Shown here: positions 45,419-53,610 of the stretch, one piece after another
How positions within the stretch are numbered: the stretch's first letter is position 1
Layout of the letters: the number at the start of each line of letters is the position of its first letter
Source of the DNA: Achromobacter insuavis
GTDB lineage: Bacteria; Pseudomonadota; Gammaproteobacteria; Burkholderiales; Burkholderiaceae_B
Reading direction: 5' to 3'
Assembly: GCF_902859645.1 (NCBI RefSeq)
Contig: NZ_CADIJR010000005.1
Span: 93,442 to 157,441 of the forward strand
DNA: 64,000 bases
The notes under the pieces: model-generated
What the model was told of the DNA's origin: nothing
Seen by the model: the letters and a program-made list of their open reading frames with translations, nothing else
Database searches by the model: none
Program-made: the position numbers and the translations under genes

Positions 45419-46396
45419 TCAATTGGCGGTCGCGCCGGAGTCCTTGACCGCCTGCGCCCACGCCGCGATCTCCTGGCCGATGAACGCGGTGAACGCGGCG
45501 GTATGCAAGTTCGACGCCTGCGCGCCCTCTTCCATCAGGCGCTGCCTGACCGCCGGCGCCGCCAGCGCGCCGCCCAGGGCCTCATTCAACCGCGCCACCA
45601 CCGCGTCCGGCGTGCCCGCCGGCGCCACCACGCCATGCCACGACAGCGCCTGGAAGCCCGCCAGGCCTGATTCCGCCATGGTCGGGATCTCGGGCAACGC
45701 CGGCGAGCGCTGCGGCGAGGTCACCGCCAGCGCGCGCAGCGTGCCTGCCTTCACGTGCGGCAGCACGCCCGGAATCGTCGTGAACATGAAGTCGATCTGG
45801 CCGCCGATCAAATCGGTGATGGCCGGGCTGCCGCCCTTGTACGGCACATGCGTGAACTGCAGGCCGGCGGCGCGCTTGAACATCTCGCCGGCCAGGTGGC
45901 CCGGCGTGCCGGCCCCGGCCGATCCCATGTTGCTGCGATCGCCCCGCGCCTTGACGTAAGCGATCAGCTCGGACACGGTGGCGGCCTTCACGTTAGGGCC
46001 GACCACCAGCACGTTGGGCACGGTGGCCAGCAGCGTGACCGGCGTGAAGTCCCTGACGGCGTCATACGAAATGCGCGAGTACAGCGACGGGTTGATGCCA
46101 TGCGTGCTGGCGGTCGCCAGCAGCAGCGTATAGCCATCGGGCGCGGCCGATGCCACCTGCTTGGCGGCGATGGTGCCGTTGGCGCCGCCCTTGTTGTCGA
46201 TCACGATGGTCTGCCCCAGCGTCTTCGCCGCCTCGGCCGCCACCGTGCGGGCCAGGATGTCGGAGGTGCCGCCGGCCGAATGCGGCACGACCAGCGTGAT
46301 GGGCTTGGCGGGATAGGTCTGCGCGTGCGCGGCCGGCAGGGCCGGCAGCAGACAGGCGGCGGCGAATGCCGCATGGGCAAGGCGATAAGGGAACAT
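45419..46396 (-). CDS. Bug-family (TctC-like) periplasmic solute receptor
   Basis: A 325-aa protein from the ATG at 46396, with AGGAG upstream. The signal peptide ends at AHA-QTYPAK. It then has YPAKPITLVVPHSAGGTSDI, GQTIVIDNKGGANGTIAAKQ, ATASTHGINPSLY and GAGTPGHLAGEMF, all typical of the Bug superfamily abundant in Bordetella. Such receptors bind carboxylates for tripartite TctABC-type uptake or sensing. It is the last gene of the tcu-like operon; no tctA/tctB is adjacent, so membrane partners must be elsewhere. The ligand may be a tricarboxylate such as tricarballylate or citrate. Confidence 0.94.
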   Translation of the reverse strand: MFPYRLAHAAFAAACLLPALPAAHAQTYPAKPITLVVPHSAGGTSDILARTVAAEAAKTLGQTIVIDNKGGANGTIAAKQVASAAPDGYTLLLATASTHGINPSLYSRISYDAVRDFTPVTLLATVPNVLVVGPNVKAATVSELIAYVKARGDRSNMGSAGAGTPGHLAGEMFKRAAGLQFTHVPYKGGSPAITDLIGGQIDFMFTTIPGVLPHVKAGTLRALAVTSPQRSPALPEIPTMAESGLAGFQALSWHGVVAPAGTPDAVVARLNEALGGALAAPAVRQRLMEEGAQASNLHTAAFTAFIGQEIAAWAQAVKDSGATAN

Positions 46397-46481
46397 GCGA
46401 GTCTCCTGAGGATATTGGAATCGCGGCGCCTTCGAGGACGCCGTCATGCACGGGCCGGCCGGGCGGTGGCCGCCGCGCGGC

Positions 46482-47687
46482 TCAATCGGCGCCCAACCGC
46501 AACTTGTCGGGCTGCCGCTTTTCGATCGCCCACTTCAACAGCGCGGCCGAGCGATAGATGCCATGGGCGAACTTGCCGTAGGGCAGGGTCAGGAACAGCG
46601 CCATCACCACGCCCAGGTGCACCGCCAGCAGCAGCGCCATGGCGCCGGTATCGCGGCCGGCCAGCAGCGCCAGGCCGGTGGCGCTGGTCAGGAACAGCAA
46701 AGCGATGAAGCCCCGGTCCATCGGCTTCTGCGCCGCGTCGCCCTGCAGCGGATGGCGTTTCAGGTTCAGCCACAGCAGGCCCGCCGGCCCGATCAACAGG
46801 CCGATGCCGCCCGCCGTGCCCAGCAGCACCGGCGCGCTCCAGAACGGATACGGCGCCTGCTGCCCCAGCAGGTAGTGATACAGCGTGGCCACGCAGGTGG
46901 CGGCGAAGCACAGCATGAAGCCGTAGAACGTGAAGTGGTGAAAGCGCCTGCGCCACGGCGTGAAGGCGTCATCGGCGTTGTTGCAACCCTGGCCGTGGCC
47001 GCCATCCAGGTAGCGCAGGCGCAGCGCATCGTGCGCGGCCTCGGCCACCGCCGCGCCGCTGGCCGCGCCGGGGCTGACATCGCGCCAGAAGCGCGCCGCG
47101 CCGATGCCCAGCGCCAGCATGGCGCAGCCGAACACCGCGCCGAACATCAGCGCCAGCGTGTTGTGCGGAAACACCGCGTAGAAATTGCCCGCCAGCGGCG
47201 CGTGGAACAGGCCGCCCGTCAGCATCACCGTCAACGCCAGGAACAACGCCAGCCCCGCCGCCGTGGCCAGCGACAGCGTCAGCCCGTTGCGCTGGTACAG
47301 CTTGCCCAGCGCGGCCGGAAACGCGTATTCGGTATAGGTCTGCAATCGCACCTTGGCCATGGCTTGCGGCACGTTCACCGCGAACTCGTGCGGCGGCGCG
47401 TACTGGCAGGCGTGCAGACAGGCGCCGCAGTTGTGGCACAGGTTGGCCAGGTAGTTCAGGTCGGCCTTGCCGAACTCCAGCCGCCGCGTCATGGCCGGAA
47501 ACACGGCGCAGAAGCCTTCGCAGTAGCGACAGGCGTTGCAGATCTGCATGACGCGCGCCACCTCGGTTTCGTCCGGGCTGAGCACGGCGGCGCCACGGCC
47601 ATGCCAGCGCACCGGCTGTTCGATCATCGCCGGGGCCGGCTGCGCGAACGATTGGGCCTCGCGGGCCAGGGTCTCAAGCTGCCGCAT
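46482..47687 (-). CDS. tcuB: TcuB-like iron-sulfur/heme membrane protein
   Basis: A 401-aa protein with two 4Fe-4S motifs near the N-terminus ([15 protein letters not shown] and [19 protein letters not shown]), then six membrane helices with conserved His residues ([15 protein letters not shown]). In Salmonella, TcuB reoxidises the FAD of TcuA and passes electrons to the quinone pool. The gene starts inside the tcuA 3' end (14-base overlap), so the two are translationally coupled. The Bug receptor gene follows 85 bases later. Confidence 0.9.
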   Translation of the reverse strand: MRQLETLAREAQSFAQPAPAMIEQPVRWHGRGAAVLSPDETEVARVMQICNACRYCEGFCAVFPAMTRRLEFGKADLNYLANLCHNCGACLHACQYAPPHEFAVNVPQAMAKVRLQTYTEYAFPAALGKLYQRNGLTLSLATAAGLALFLALTVMLTGGLFHAPLAGNFYAVFPHNTLALMFGAVFGCAMLALGIGAARFWRDVSPGAASGAAVAEAAHDALRLRYLDGGHGQGCNNADDAFTPWRRRFHHFTFYGFMLCFAATCVATLYHYLLGQQAPYPFWSAPVLLGTAGGIGLLIGPAGLLWLNLKRHPLQGDAAQKPMDRGFIALLFLTSATGLALLAGRDTGAMALLLAVHLGVVMALFLTLPYGKFAHGIYRSAALLKWAIEKRQPDKLRLGAD

Positions 47688-49089
47688 GCGATGCTCCTGC
47701 GTGATGCGATTGGCGCGCGGCGGCCGCGGCGCGGGTGCCAGCGATGCGGCCGAAGGCGGTGCCGATGGACATGCCCACCCCCGCCGTGTAGCCCTTGCCC
47801 AGCACGTTGCCTGCCATCATCTCGCCCGCCACGAACAGGTTGTCGCTGGGCACGCCGTTGAAACGGACCGCGGCGGTCTCATCCACCTTCAGGCCCAGAT
47901 AGGTGAACGTGATGCCGGGCCGCAGCGCGTAGCCGTAGAACGGCGCGGTGTCGATGGGCCGGGCCCAGTGCGTCTTGGCGGGCGCCAGGCCCTCGGTGCG
48001 GCAGTCGTCCAGCGTCGTGTGGTCGAAGGTGCCGGTTCTACAGGCCTGGTTGTATTCGCGGAGGGTGCGCGCGAACGCCACGGGGTCCAGCCCCAGCCGC
48101 CGCCCCAGTTCCGGCACGGAATCGGCGGTGACGCCCGGAAACACCGGTGGCATGAAGCGGCCGACGGCCTTGGCGTCGATGATGGAATAGGCGATCTGCC
48201 CCGGCTGCATGGCGGTCAGGCGGCCCCAGATGGCGTAGCGCTTGGGCCAGAAATCCTCGCCCTCGTCGTAGAAGCGTTGCGCGTCGCGGTTGACCACCAC
48301 GCCCAGCGAGACGCAGTCGATGCGGGTGCAGATGCCGCCGTCGTACAGCGGCGCGCGCGCGTCGATCGCCACGCAGTGCGACTGCGACGGATCGCCGATG
48401 CGGTCGGCGCCCGCGTCCAGCATGAACTTGAGCAGCACGCCCTGGTTGTAGCGGGTGCCGCGGATGAGGAAGTTGTCGGCCGGCCATTCGCCGCGCTCGT
48501 TCTGGCCCCACGCCTCACGCAGCCAGTCGCGGTTGGACTCGAAACCGCCGGCCGCCAGCACACAGGCGCGCGCCTCGATGCGCTCGGCGCCGATGCGGGC
48601 GGCCTTGAAGCGGCCGTTCTCCAGTTCCAGCGCGTCCACCGGCGCGCCGTAGCGGATGCGCACGCCCAGGGCCTCGGCGCTGCGGTAATAGGCGTTCACC
48701 AGCGCCTTGCCGCCGCCCATGAAGAAGGCGTTGGTGCGGGCCACGTGCAGCGCGCCCGACAGCGGCGGCTGGAAATGGACGCCGTGGCGCCGCATCCAGT
48801 CGCGACAGGTGGCGGACGCGCGGATCACCAGCCGCGCCAGCTTTTCGTCGGTCTGGCCGCCGGTGACCTTGAGCAGGTCCTGCCAGTATTCCTCTTCCGG
48901 ATAGGCGTCCACCAGCACGTCCTGCGGCGCGTCGTGCATGCAGCGCAGGTTGCGCGTGTGCTGCGAATTGCCGCCGCGCCATTCGCGCGGCGCGGCCTCC
49001 AGCAGCAACACGCTGGCGCCGGCCTCGCGCGCCATCAGGGCCGCGCACAGCGCCGCATTGCCCCCGCCCACCACCAATACATCGACCAT
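47674..49089 (-). CDS. tcuA: FAD-dependent tricarballylate dehydrogenase-like
   Basis: A 471-aa flavoprotein with an N-terminal dinucleotide motif ([20 protein letters not shown]), [33 protein letters not shown] and a C-terminal [19 protein letters not shown]. TcuA oxidises tricarballylate to cis-aconitate in the cytosol, so the product can enter the TCA cycle. The match to the fumarate-reductase/succinate-dehydrogenase flavoprotein fold is clear; the exact substrate rests on the TcuB partner and regulator. It is preceded by a LysR gene 55 bases upstream in the same direction. Confidence 0.88.
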   Translation of the reverse strand: MVDVLVVGGGNAALCAALMAREAGASVLLLEAAPREWRGGNSQHTRNLRCMHDAPQDVLVDAYPEEEYWQDLLKVTGGQTDEKLARLVIRASATCRDWMRRHGVHFQPPLSGALHVARTNAFFMGGGKALVNAYYRSAEALGVRIRYGAPVDALELENGRFKAARIGAERIEARACVLAAGGFESNRDWLREAWGQNERGEWPADNFLIRGTRYNQGVLLKFMLDAGADRIGDPSQSHCVAIDARAPLYDGGICTRIDCVSLGVVVNRDAQRFYDEGEDFWPKRYAIWGRLTAMQPGQIAYSIIDAKAVGRFMPPVFPGVTADSVPELGRRLGLDPVAFARTLREYNQACRTGTFDHTTLDDCRTEGLAPAKTHWARPIDTAPFYGYALRPGITFTYLGLKVDETAAVRFNGVPSDNLFVAGEMMAGNVLGKGYTAGVGMSIGTAFGRIAGTRAAAAARQSHHAGASHAAA

Positions 49090-49144
49090 GTCTTCGTTCC
49101 CGGATCAAGGAACGGACTGTAGGCCGGCGCCGCGCGCCGCGATA

Positions 49145-50122
49145 TCAGCGCGGCGTCAACGGGTCTTCATGATTCGTGAAGGGTGCGGCCTCCGATCCGG
49201 CCGCGTGCAACGTCGTCACCGCCCACCTGCCGTCGCGCGCCAGGGTGCGCGACACGTCCGCCAGCACCAGGCGCGCGGCCAGCGCGGCGGGCGACAGCTC
49301 GTCATCCGACAGGCTGGCCAGCAGGTTGGGCCGGAACAGGTCGGCGTCGTCGATCCGCGCCATGGCCAGCTGCCCCGGCGCGATGCGCGCGGTGGCCGAA
49401 CTGGGCTGGATGGTGGCGGCATAGCCCAGTTGCACCACGTCCATCAGCAGCGCCAGGCCATCGACCTCGGCCACCACGCGCGGCGTCAGGCCGCGTTGCT
49501 GGAACGCCTGGCTGACCAGGGCGCGCAGCCCGTGGCGGCCGCTGGGCAGCACCAGCGGCAGGCCGGCGATGGCCTCCAGGCGGGTGGTGGGGCCGGCGGG
49601 CAGGCCGGCCATGCCGCGCCCGGCGCACAGGTACAGCGGCTCGTCCAGCAGCGGCATCACGCTCCAGCGGCGCGCCGCCTCGGCGTGGAACACGACGGCC
49701 AGGTCGAGCTGGCGGCCGTTGAGCATGTCGGCCAGGTGGCCCGACAGCGCCTCGACCAGATGCAGGCGGATATCCGGATAGCGCTGGTTCATGGCCTGCA
49801 CGAACGGCGCCCCCAGGATGGACGCGGTGGTAGACGACAGGCCGACGCTGACATGGCCGGCCAGGCGCGCCTGCTGCGCGGCGTGGACGGCGTCGTCGGC
49901 ATGGCGCAGCGCGAGCTGGGCCTGGCGGAAGAACGCCAGCCCCGCGTCGGTCGGCACCACGCCGCTGGCGCTGCGTTGCAGCAGCCGCGTGGCCAGCTCG
50001 CCTTCGAGCCGGCTGATCTGCTGGCTGAGCGCGGAGGTCACCATGCCCAGCGACATCGCCGCGCGGCCGATGCTGCCGGCTTCGACGACGCGGACGAAAT
50101 AACGAAGCTGGCGCAGTTCCAT
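49145..50122 (-). CDS. LysR-family regulator of the tcu-like operon
   Basis: A 325-aa protein with the HTH MELRQLRYFVRVVEAGSIGR, AAMSLGMVTSALSQQISRLE, and an effector domain (HVSVGLSSTTASILGAPFVQ, DLAVVFHAEAARRWSVMPL) of the Nac/Cbl-like subgroup. It sits directly before tcuA on the same strand, as tcuR does in Salmonella, and probably controls tcuAB and the Bug gene. The last ~20 residues are not conserved and follow the last helix. Confidence 0.9.
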   Translation of the reverse strand: MELRQLRYFVRVVEAGSIGRAAMSLGMVTSALSQQISRLEGELATRLLQRSASGVVPTDAGLAFFRQAQLALRHADDAVHAAQQARLAGHVSVGLSSTTASILGAPFVQAMNQRYPDIRLHLVEALSGHLADMLNGRQLDLAVVFHAEAARRWSVMPLLDEPLYLCAGRGMAGLPAGPTTRLEAIAGLPLVLPSGRHGLRALVSQAFQQRGLTPRVVAEVDGLALLMDVVQLGYAATIQPSSATARIAPGQLAMARIDDADLFRPNLLASLSDDELSPAALAARLVLADVSRTLARDGRWAVTTLHAAGSEAAPFTNHEDPLTPR

Positions 50123-50194
50123 GGCGGGCCCGGACTAAGGATGACCCGCCGATTGTAGGACGCGGGGCAAGCCGGCCGCTCGCCCCGCCACGCG

Positions 50195-51094
50195 TCAGTA
50201 GCGCGCGTCCTTCGGCTTCTTGCCGTCCGGCCAGTCCTTCTCCTTGGGCGGGAAGTCCGGCCGCGGCATGTGGGTGAAGTACTCGGCCACGTCGACCGCG
50301 TCCTGGTCGGACAGCACCGCGCCCTCGCCCCAGTTGCCATGGGTGTTGACCCCCATCGGCATGCTGTTGCGGATGAAGGCCGCCGCCTTGTAGGTGCGGG
50401 CCAGCCCGGCGCCGATGTTGAACGATTCGTCGCCCCACAGCGGCGGGAACACGATGTTGCCGGCGCCGTCGCGCTTGCCCTCGCCGTTGGCGCCGTGGCA
50501 GGCCGCGCACTGCGCCGCGTACAGGGTCTTGCCGCGCGCCGAGTCAGGCACCAGCTTGGTGTCGATGGGCCAGGCGTTCTTGATCTGCACCTGGGCGCCA
50601 TGCGGCACATCCTGCGCCAGCCACTTCATGTAGGCCAGCATCGCCGCCATTTCGGGCGAGGCCTTGTCCAGCGGCTTGCCGTTCATCGAGCGTTGGAAAC
50701 AGCCGTTGATGCGATCCGCCAGCGTCACTTCGCGGCCCGCGCGCGGGTTGAACTGCGGGAACGAATTGACCGAATTGATGTACGGCGCGCCCAACGGCTT
50801 CTTGCCCTGCTGCACGTGGCAGCTGCTGCAGTTGAGGCTGGCGCCGGTGTTGTTCGGCAGCAGCCGGCGGGTTTCGTTGAGCAGGCGCTGGCCGTAGCGG
50901 ATCTGCTCGGCGTTGGGCTCCTTGTCGATCAGGGTGTCGGACGGAATGGTGTAGTCGGCCAGCCGCTTGCCGTCCTTGTCGAGCACGGCGAAGGTCTTGG
51001 GCTCGCCCGCCGGCGCGGGCGGAGCCGCCAGCGCGGCCAGGCCGCCGCCCGCCATCAGCGCCACCGCGGCGGCGATCTTGTACAGCTTATTCAT
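50195..51094 (-). CDS. exported diheme cytochrome c (TsdA-like)
   Basis: A 299-aa protein with a signal peptide (to AALA, about residue 23), two heme motifs (CSSCH near residue 90, CAACHG near 194) and DRINGCFQRSMNGKPL (about 125-140), which resembles the thiosulfate dehydrogenase TsdA and its catalytic Cys region. TsdA enzymes form or split tetrathionate in the periplasm. The start is supported by GGGAGG. It overlaps the triheme cytochrome gene by 8 bases, so the two are one operon. Family assignment is good; thiosulfate as substrate is inferred. Confidence 0.82.
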   Translation of the reverse strand: MNKLYKIAAAVALMAGGGLAALAAPPAPAGEPKTFAVLDKDGKRLADYTIPSDTLIDKEPNAEQIRYGQRLLNETRRLLPNNTGASLNCSSCHVQQGKKPLGAPYINSVNSFPQFNPRAGREVTLADRINGCFQRSMNGKPLDKASPEMAAMLAYMKWLAQDVPHGAQVQIKNAWPIDTKLVPDSARGKTLYAAQCAACHGANGEGKRDGAGNIVFPPLWGDESFNIGAGLARTYKAAAFIRNSMPMGVNTHGNWGEGAVLSDQDAVDVAEYFTHMPRPDFPPKEKDWPDGKKPKDARY

Positions 51095-52439
51095 GCTTGC
51101 CTCCCGACACGATGTTCGGCTTCTTGCTGGCCAGGAAGCCGCGGATGTGAGCGACCTCGTCGCTGGCGATCGGCGGCGCCTGGTTGGTCCAGGCCGTGCG
51201 GATGAAGTTGATGACGTCGGTGATGTCCTGGTCGCTCAGGTGGTTGAAGCGCGGCATCGCGAAGGCCATGGCGTCATGGTCGTTGGCGGGCATCTTGCCG
51301 CCTTCCAGGGTGATCTGGATGATCGACTGCGGGTTCTGCGCGAAGATCGCGGAGTTGCCCGCCAGCGCCGGGAAAATGCGCGCCATGCCCTGGCCGTCGG
51401 CCCGGTGGCAGATGACGCAATGCTCCATGTAGATCACCGCGCCGCGCGAGTCGTAGCGGCCGGCCAGCAGCGACGCGGTGGTGTTGTCCGCCTTGGCGGG
51501 GAATACCGGCACCTTGCCCGGCACCGGCGGCAGCTGCTTCAGGTAGGCCGCGATGCTGGCCAGGTCGTCATCGGTGAAATAACGCGTGCTGTGCTCGACC
51601 ACGTCGGCCATGGCGCCGAACACCGCCACCCGGTCGGTACGGCCGGTCTTCAGGAACAGCGCGATATCGGCCGCGCTCCAGGAGGCCAGGCCGCGGGCCT
51701 CGCCACGCAGGCTCTTGGCGCGCCAGCCGTCGATCACGGCGCCCGACAGGAAGGCGTCGCCGTCGGCCATCGACAGCGCCTTTTCCTGGTAGGCCAGGCC
51801 GCGCGGCGTGTGGCAGGCGCCGCAGTGGCCCGGGCCTTCCACCAGGTAGGCGCCGCGCTTGACCTGCTCGTCGGCGCCCGCCGGCGCGGCGAAGTCGCGC
51901 TTGCCGGCGAACAGCAGCTGCCACCAGGCCATGGGCCAGCGCATGTTCAGGGGCCACGGGATAGTCGAATCGGCGCTGGGCTTGGCGACCGGCGCGACGT
52001 CGGCCATGAAGTAGGCGTAGAGCGCCTGGATGTCGCGGTCGGGCATGATGGCGTACGACGGATACGGCATGGCCGGATAGAGCGCCGCGCCGTCCTTGCG
52101 GATGCCGTACTGCACCGCGTTCTTGAAATCGGCGTAGCTGTAGGCGCCGATGCCGCTGGCCTTGTCGGGCGTGATATTGGACGAATAGATGGTGCCGACC
52201 GGCGTCTGCATCGCCAGGCCGCCCGCGAAGGGCTTGTCGCCCGGCACGCTATGACAGGCGACACAGTCGGCGGTGCGCGCGATATAGGCGCCGGCTTCGG
52301 CCAGCCGGCGGTCCTGCGGATCGACGCTGGCCGTGGTGTCCGTCTTGCGGCTGGCGGTCAGCAGATGGGCGCCGCCGATGCCGCCGCCTATCCCCAGCAG
52401 CGCCACCAGCGCCACCGCCTTGATCCCGAAATGCTTCAT
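51087..52439 (-). CDS. exported triheme cytochrome c (dehydrogenase subunit II type)
   Basis: A 450-aa protein from the ATG at 52439 (GGAGGG upstream). One membrane-type leader comes first (IKAVALVALLGIGGGIGGAH), then heme motifs CVACH (about 59), CGACH (about 204) and CVICH (about 340). Triheme proteins of this shape usually carry electrons from a membrane dehydrogenase (alcohol, gluconate or aldehyde) to the oxidase. Here it is paired with a TsdA-like protein and no dehydrogenase, so it may accept electrons from that protein. It could also be an orphan subunit. Confidence 0.88.
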   Translation of the reverse strand: MKHFGIKAVALVALLGIGGGIGGAHLLTASRKTDTTASVDPQDRRLAEAGAYIARTADCVACHSVPGDKPFAGGLAMQTPVGTIYSSNITPDKASGIGAYSYADFKNAVQYGIRKDGAALYPAMPYPSYAIMPDRDIQALYAYFMADVAPVAKPSADSTIPWPLNMRWPMAWWQLLFAGKRDFAAPAGADEQVKRGAYLVEGPGHCGACHTPRGLAYQEKALSMADGDAFLSGAVIDGWRAKSLRGEARGLASWSAADIALFLKTGRTDRVAVFGAMADVVEHSTRYFTDDDLASIAAYLKQLPPVPGKVPVFPAKADNTTASLLAGRYDSRGAVIYMEHCVICHRADGQGMARIFPALAGNSAIFAQNPQSIIQITLEGGKMPANDHDAMAFAMPRFNHLSDQDITDVINFIRTAWTNQAPPIASDEVAHIRGFLASKKPNIVSGGKHE

Positions 52440-52692
52440 TTGACCCTCCGTTGCGTGCCGGGCAGCGCGCACGTCGGGTGTTCGTACTGCGTCGTCCAGC
52501 TTATGGAGGCAGCTTACGCTTTTAAGTAATAAACATATTACCGAAAAGCATGAAAGTATCGGGGTTGTTTGACCCGGCGCAAACAGGCCGAATCTTGGAG
52601 ACTCGTTAACACGAGAATAGTCCGGTGTTGGGCCAATTTTGCCGGGACCGGCGGGGCGTCAGGCCCCGGCCGTCCCCGGCGCACACCGCCCG

Positions 52693-53391
52693 TCAGGCCG
52701 GAATCGTCAGACCCTTGGCCACCGCCGGACGCGCCACGAAGGCCTCCAGCACGCGCGCGACGTTCTTGAATTGCGAGAACTCGACCAGCTCGCCGGCGCC
52801 GTAGAAACCGACCAGATTGCGCACCCACGGCAGGATGGCGATGTCGGCGATGGTGTACTGGTCGCCCATGACCCAGTCGCGGCCTTCCAGGCGCTTGTCC
52901 AGCACGCCCAGCAGGCGCTTGGATTCGGCCACGTAGCGGTCGCGCGGACGCTTGTCCTCGTAGTCCTTGCCGGCGAACTTATGGAAAAAGCCCAACTGGC
53001 CGAACATCGGGCCGATGCCGCCCATCTGGAACATCACCCATTGCAGGGTCTCGTAGCGCCCGGCGGTGTCGGCGGGGATGAACTGGCCGGTCTTGCTGGC
53101 CAGGTAGATCAGGATGGCGCCGGACTCGAACAGCGCCAGCGGCTTGCCGTCCGGCCCATTGGGATCGAGGATGGCGGGGATCTTGTTGTTCGGGCTGAGC
53201 GACAGGAATTCCGGCGAGAACTGGTCCTGCGTATCGAAACTGACCCGGTGCGGCTCATACGGCAGGCCCAGCTCTTCCAGCAGGATCGACACCTTGACGC
53301 CATTGGGCGTGGGCAGCGAATACAGCTGGATGCGGTCGGGATGCTGGGCGGGCCATTTCCGGGTGATGGCGAACGAGTCGAGGGAAGACAT
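52693..53391 (-). CDS. glutathione S-transferase (nu-class, YghU/YfcG-like)
   Basis: A 232-aa protein from the ATG at 53391. The thioredoxin-fold half (IQLYSLPTPNGVKVSILLEE, NNKIPAILDPNGPDGKPLAL, FESGAILIYLASK) is followed by the helical half (GRDWVMGDQYTIADIAILPW). 'YSLPTPNGVKV' and 'FESGAILIYLA' are typical of nu-class GSTs such as YghU and YfcG, which bind glutathione or GSSG and reduce disulfides or peroxides. The gene stands alone. An AGGAG with about 10-base spacing fixes the start. Confidence 0.93.
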   Translation of the reverse strand: MSSLDSFAITRKWPAQHPDRIQLYSLPTPNGVKVSILLEELGLPYEPHRVSFDTQDQFSPEFLSLSPNNKIPAILDPNGPDGKPLALFESGAILIYLASKTGQFIPADTAGRYETLQWVMFQMGGIGPMFGQLGFFHKFAGKDYEDKRPRDRYVAESKRLLGVLDKRLEGRDWVMGDQYTIADIAILPWVRNLVGFYGAGELVEFSQFKNVARVLEAFVARPAVAKGLTIPA

Positions 53392-53610
53392 GCGGGGGAG
53401 CTCCTGGAGATCCGGTGGCGATGAGGGGTGGCGATCGTGGCGGGTGCGGCCTCTGGCCGGCGCCCCGCGGCGCGTCGGGCAAATGTAGCGCAAATCACCC
53501 ACCGGCAAGCGCCTTGTGGCCGCGCCGCGGGCACTCGCGCTGCAACGGTCTGTTCCAGGGAAAACCGCGCCGTCGGCAGGGGATTCCGGCCGGCGGCGGC
53601 GGCCCGCCGC

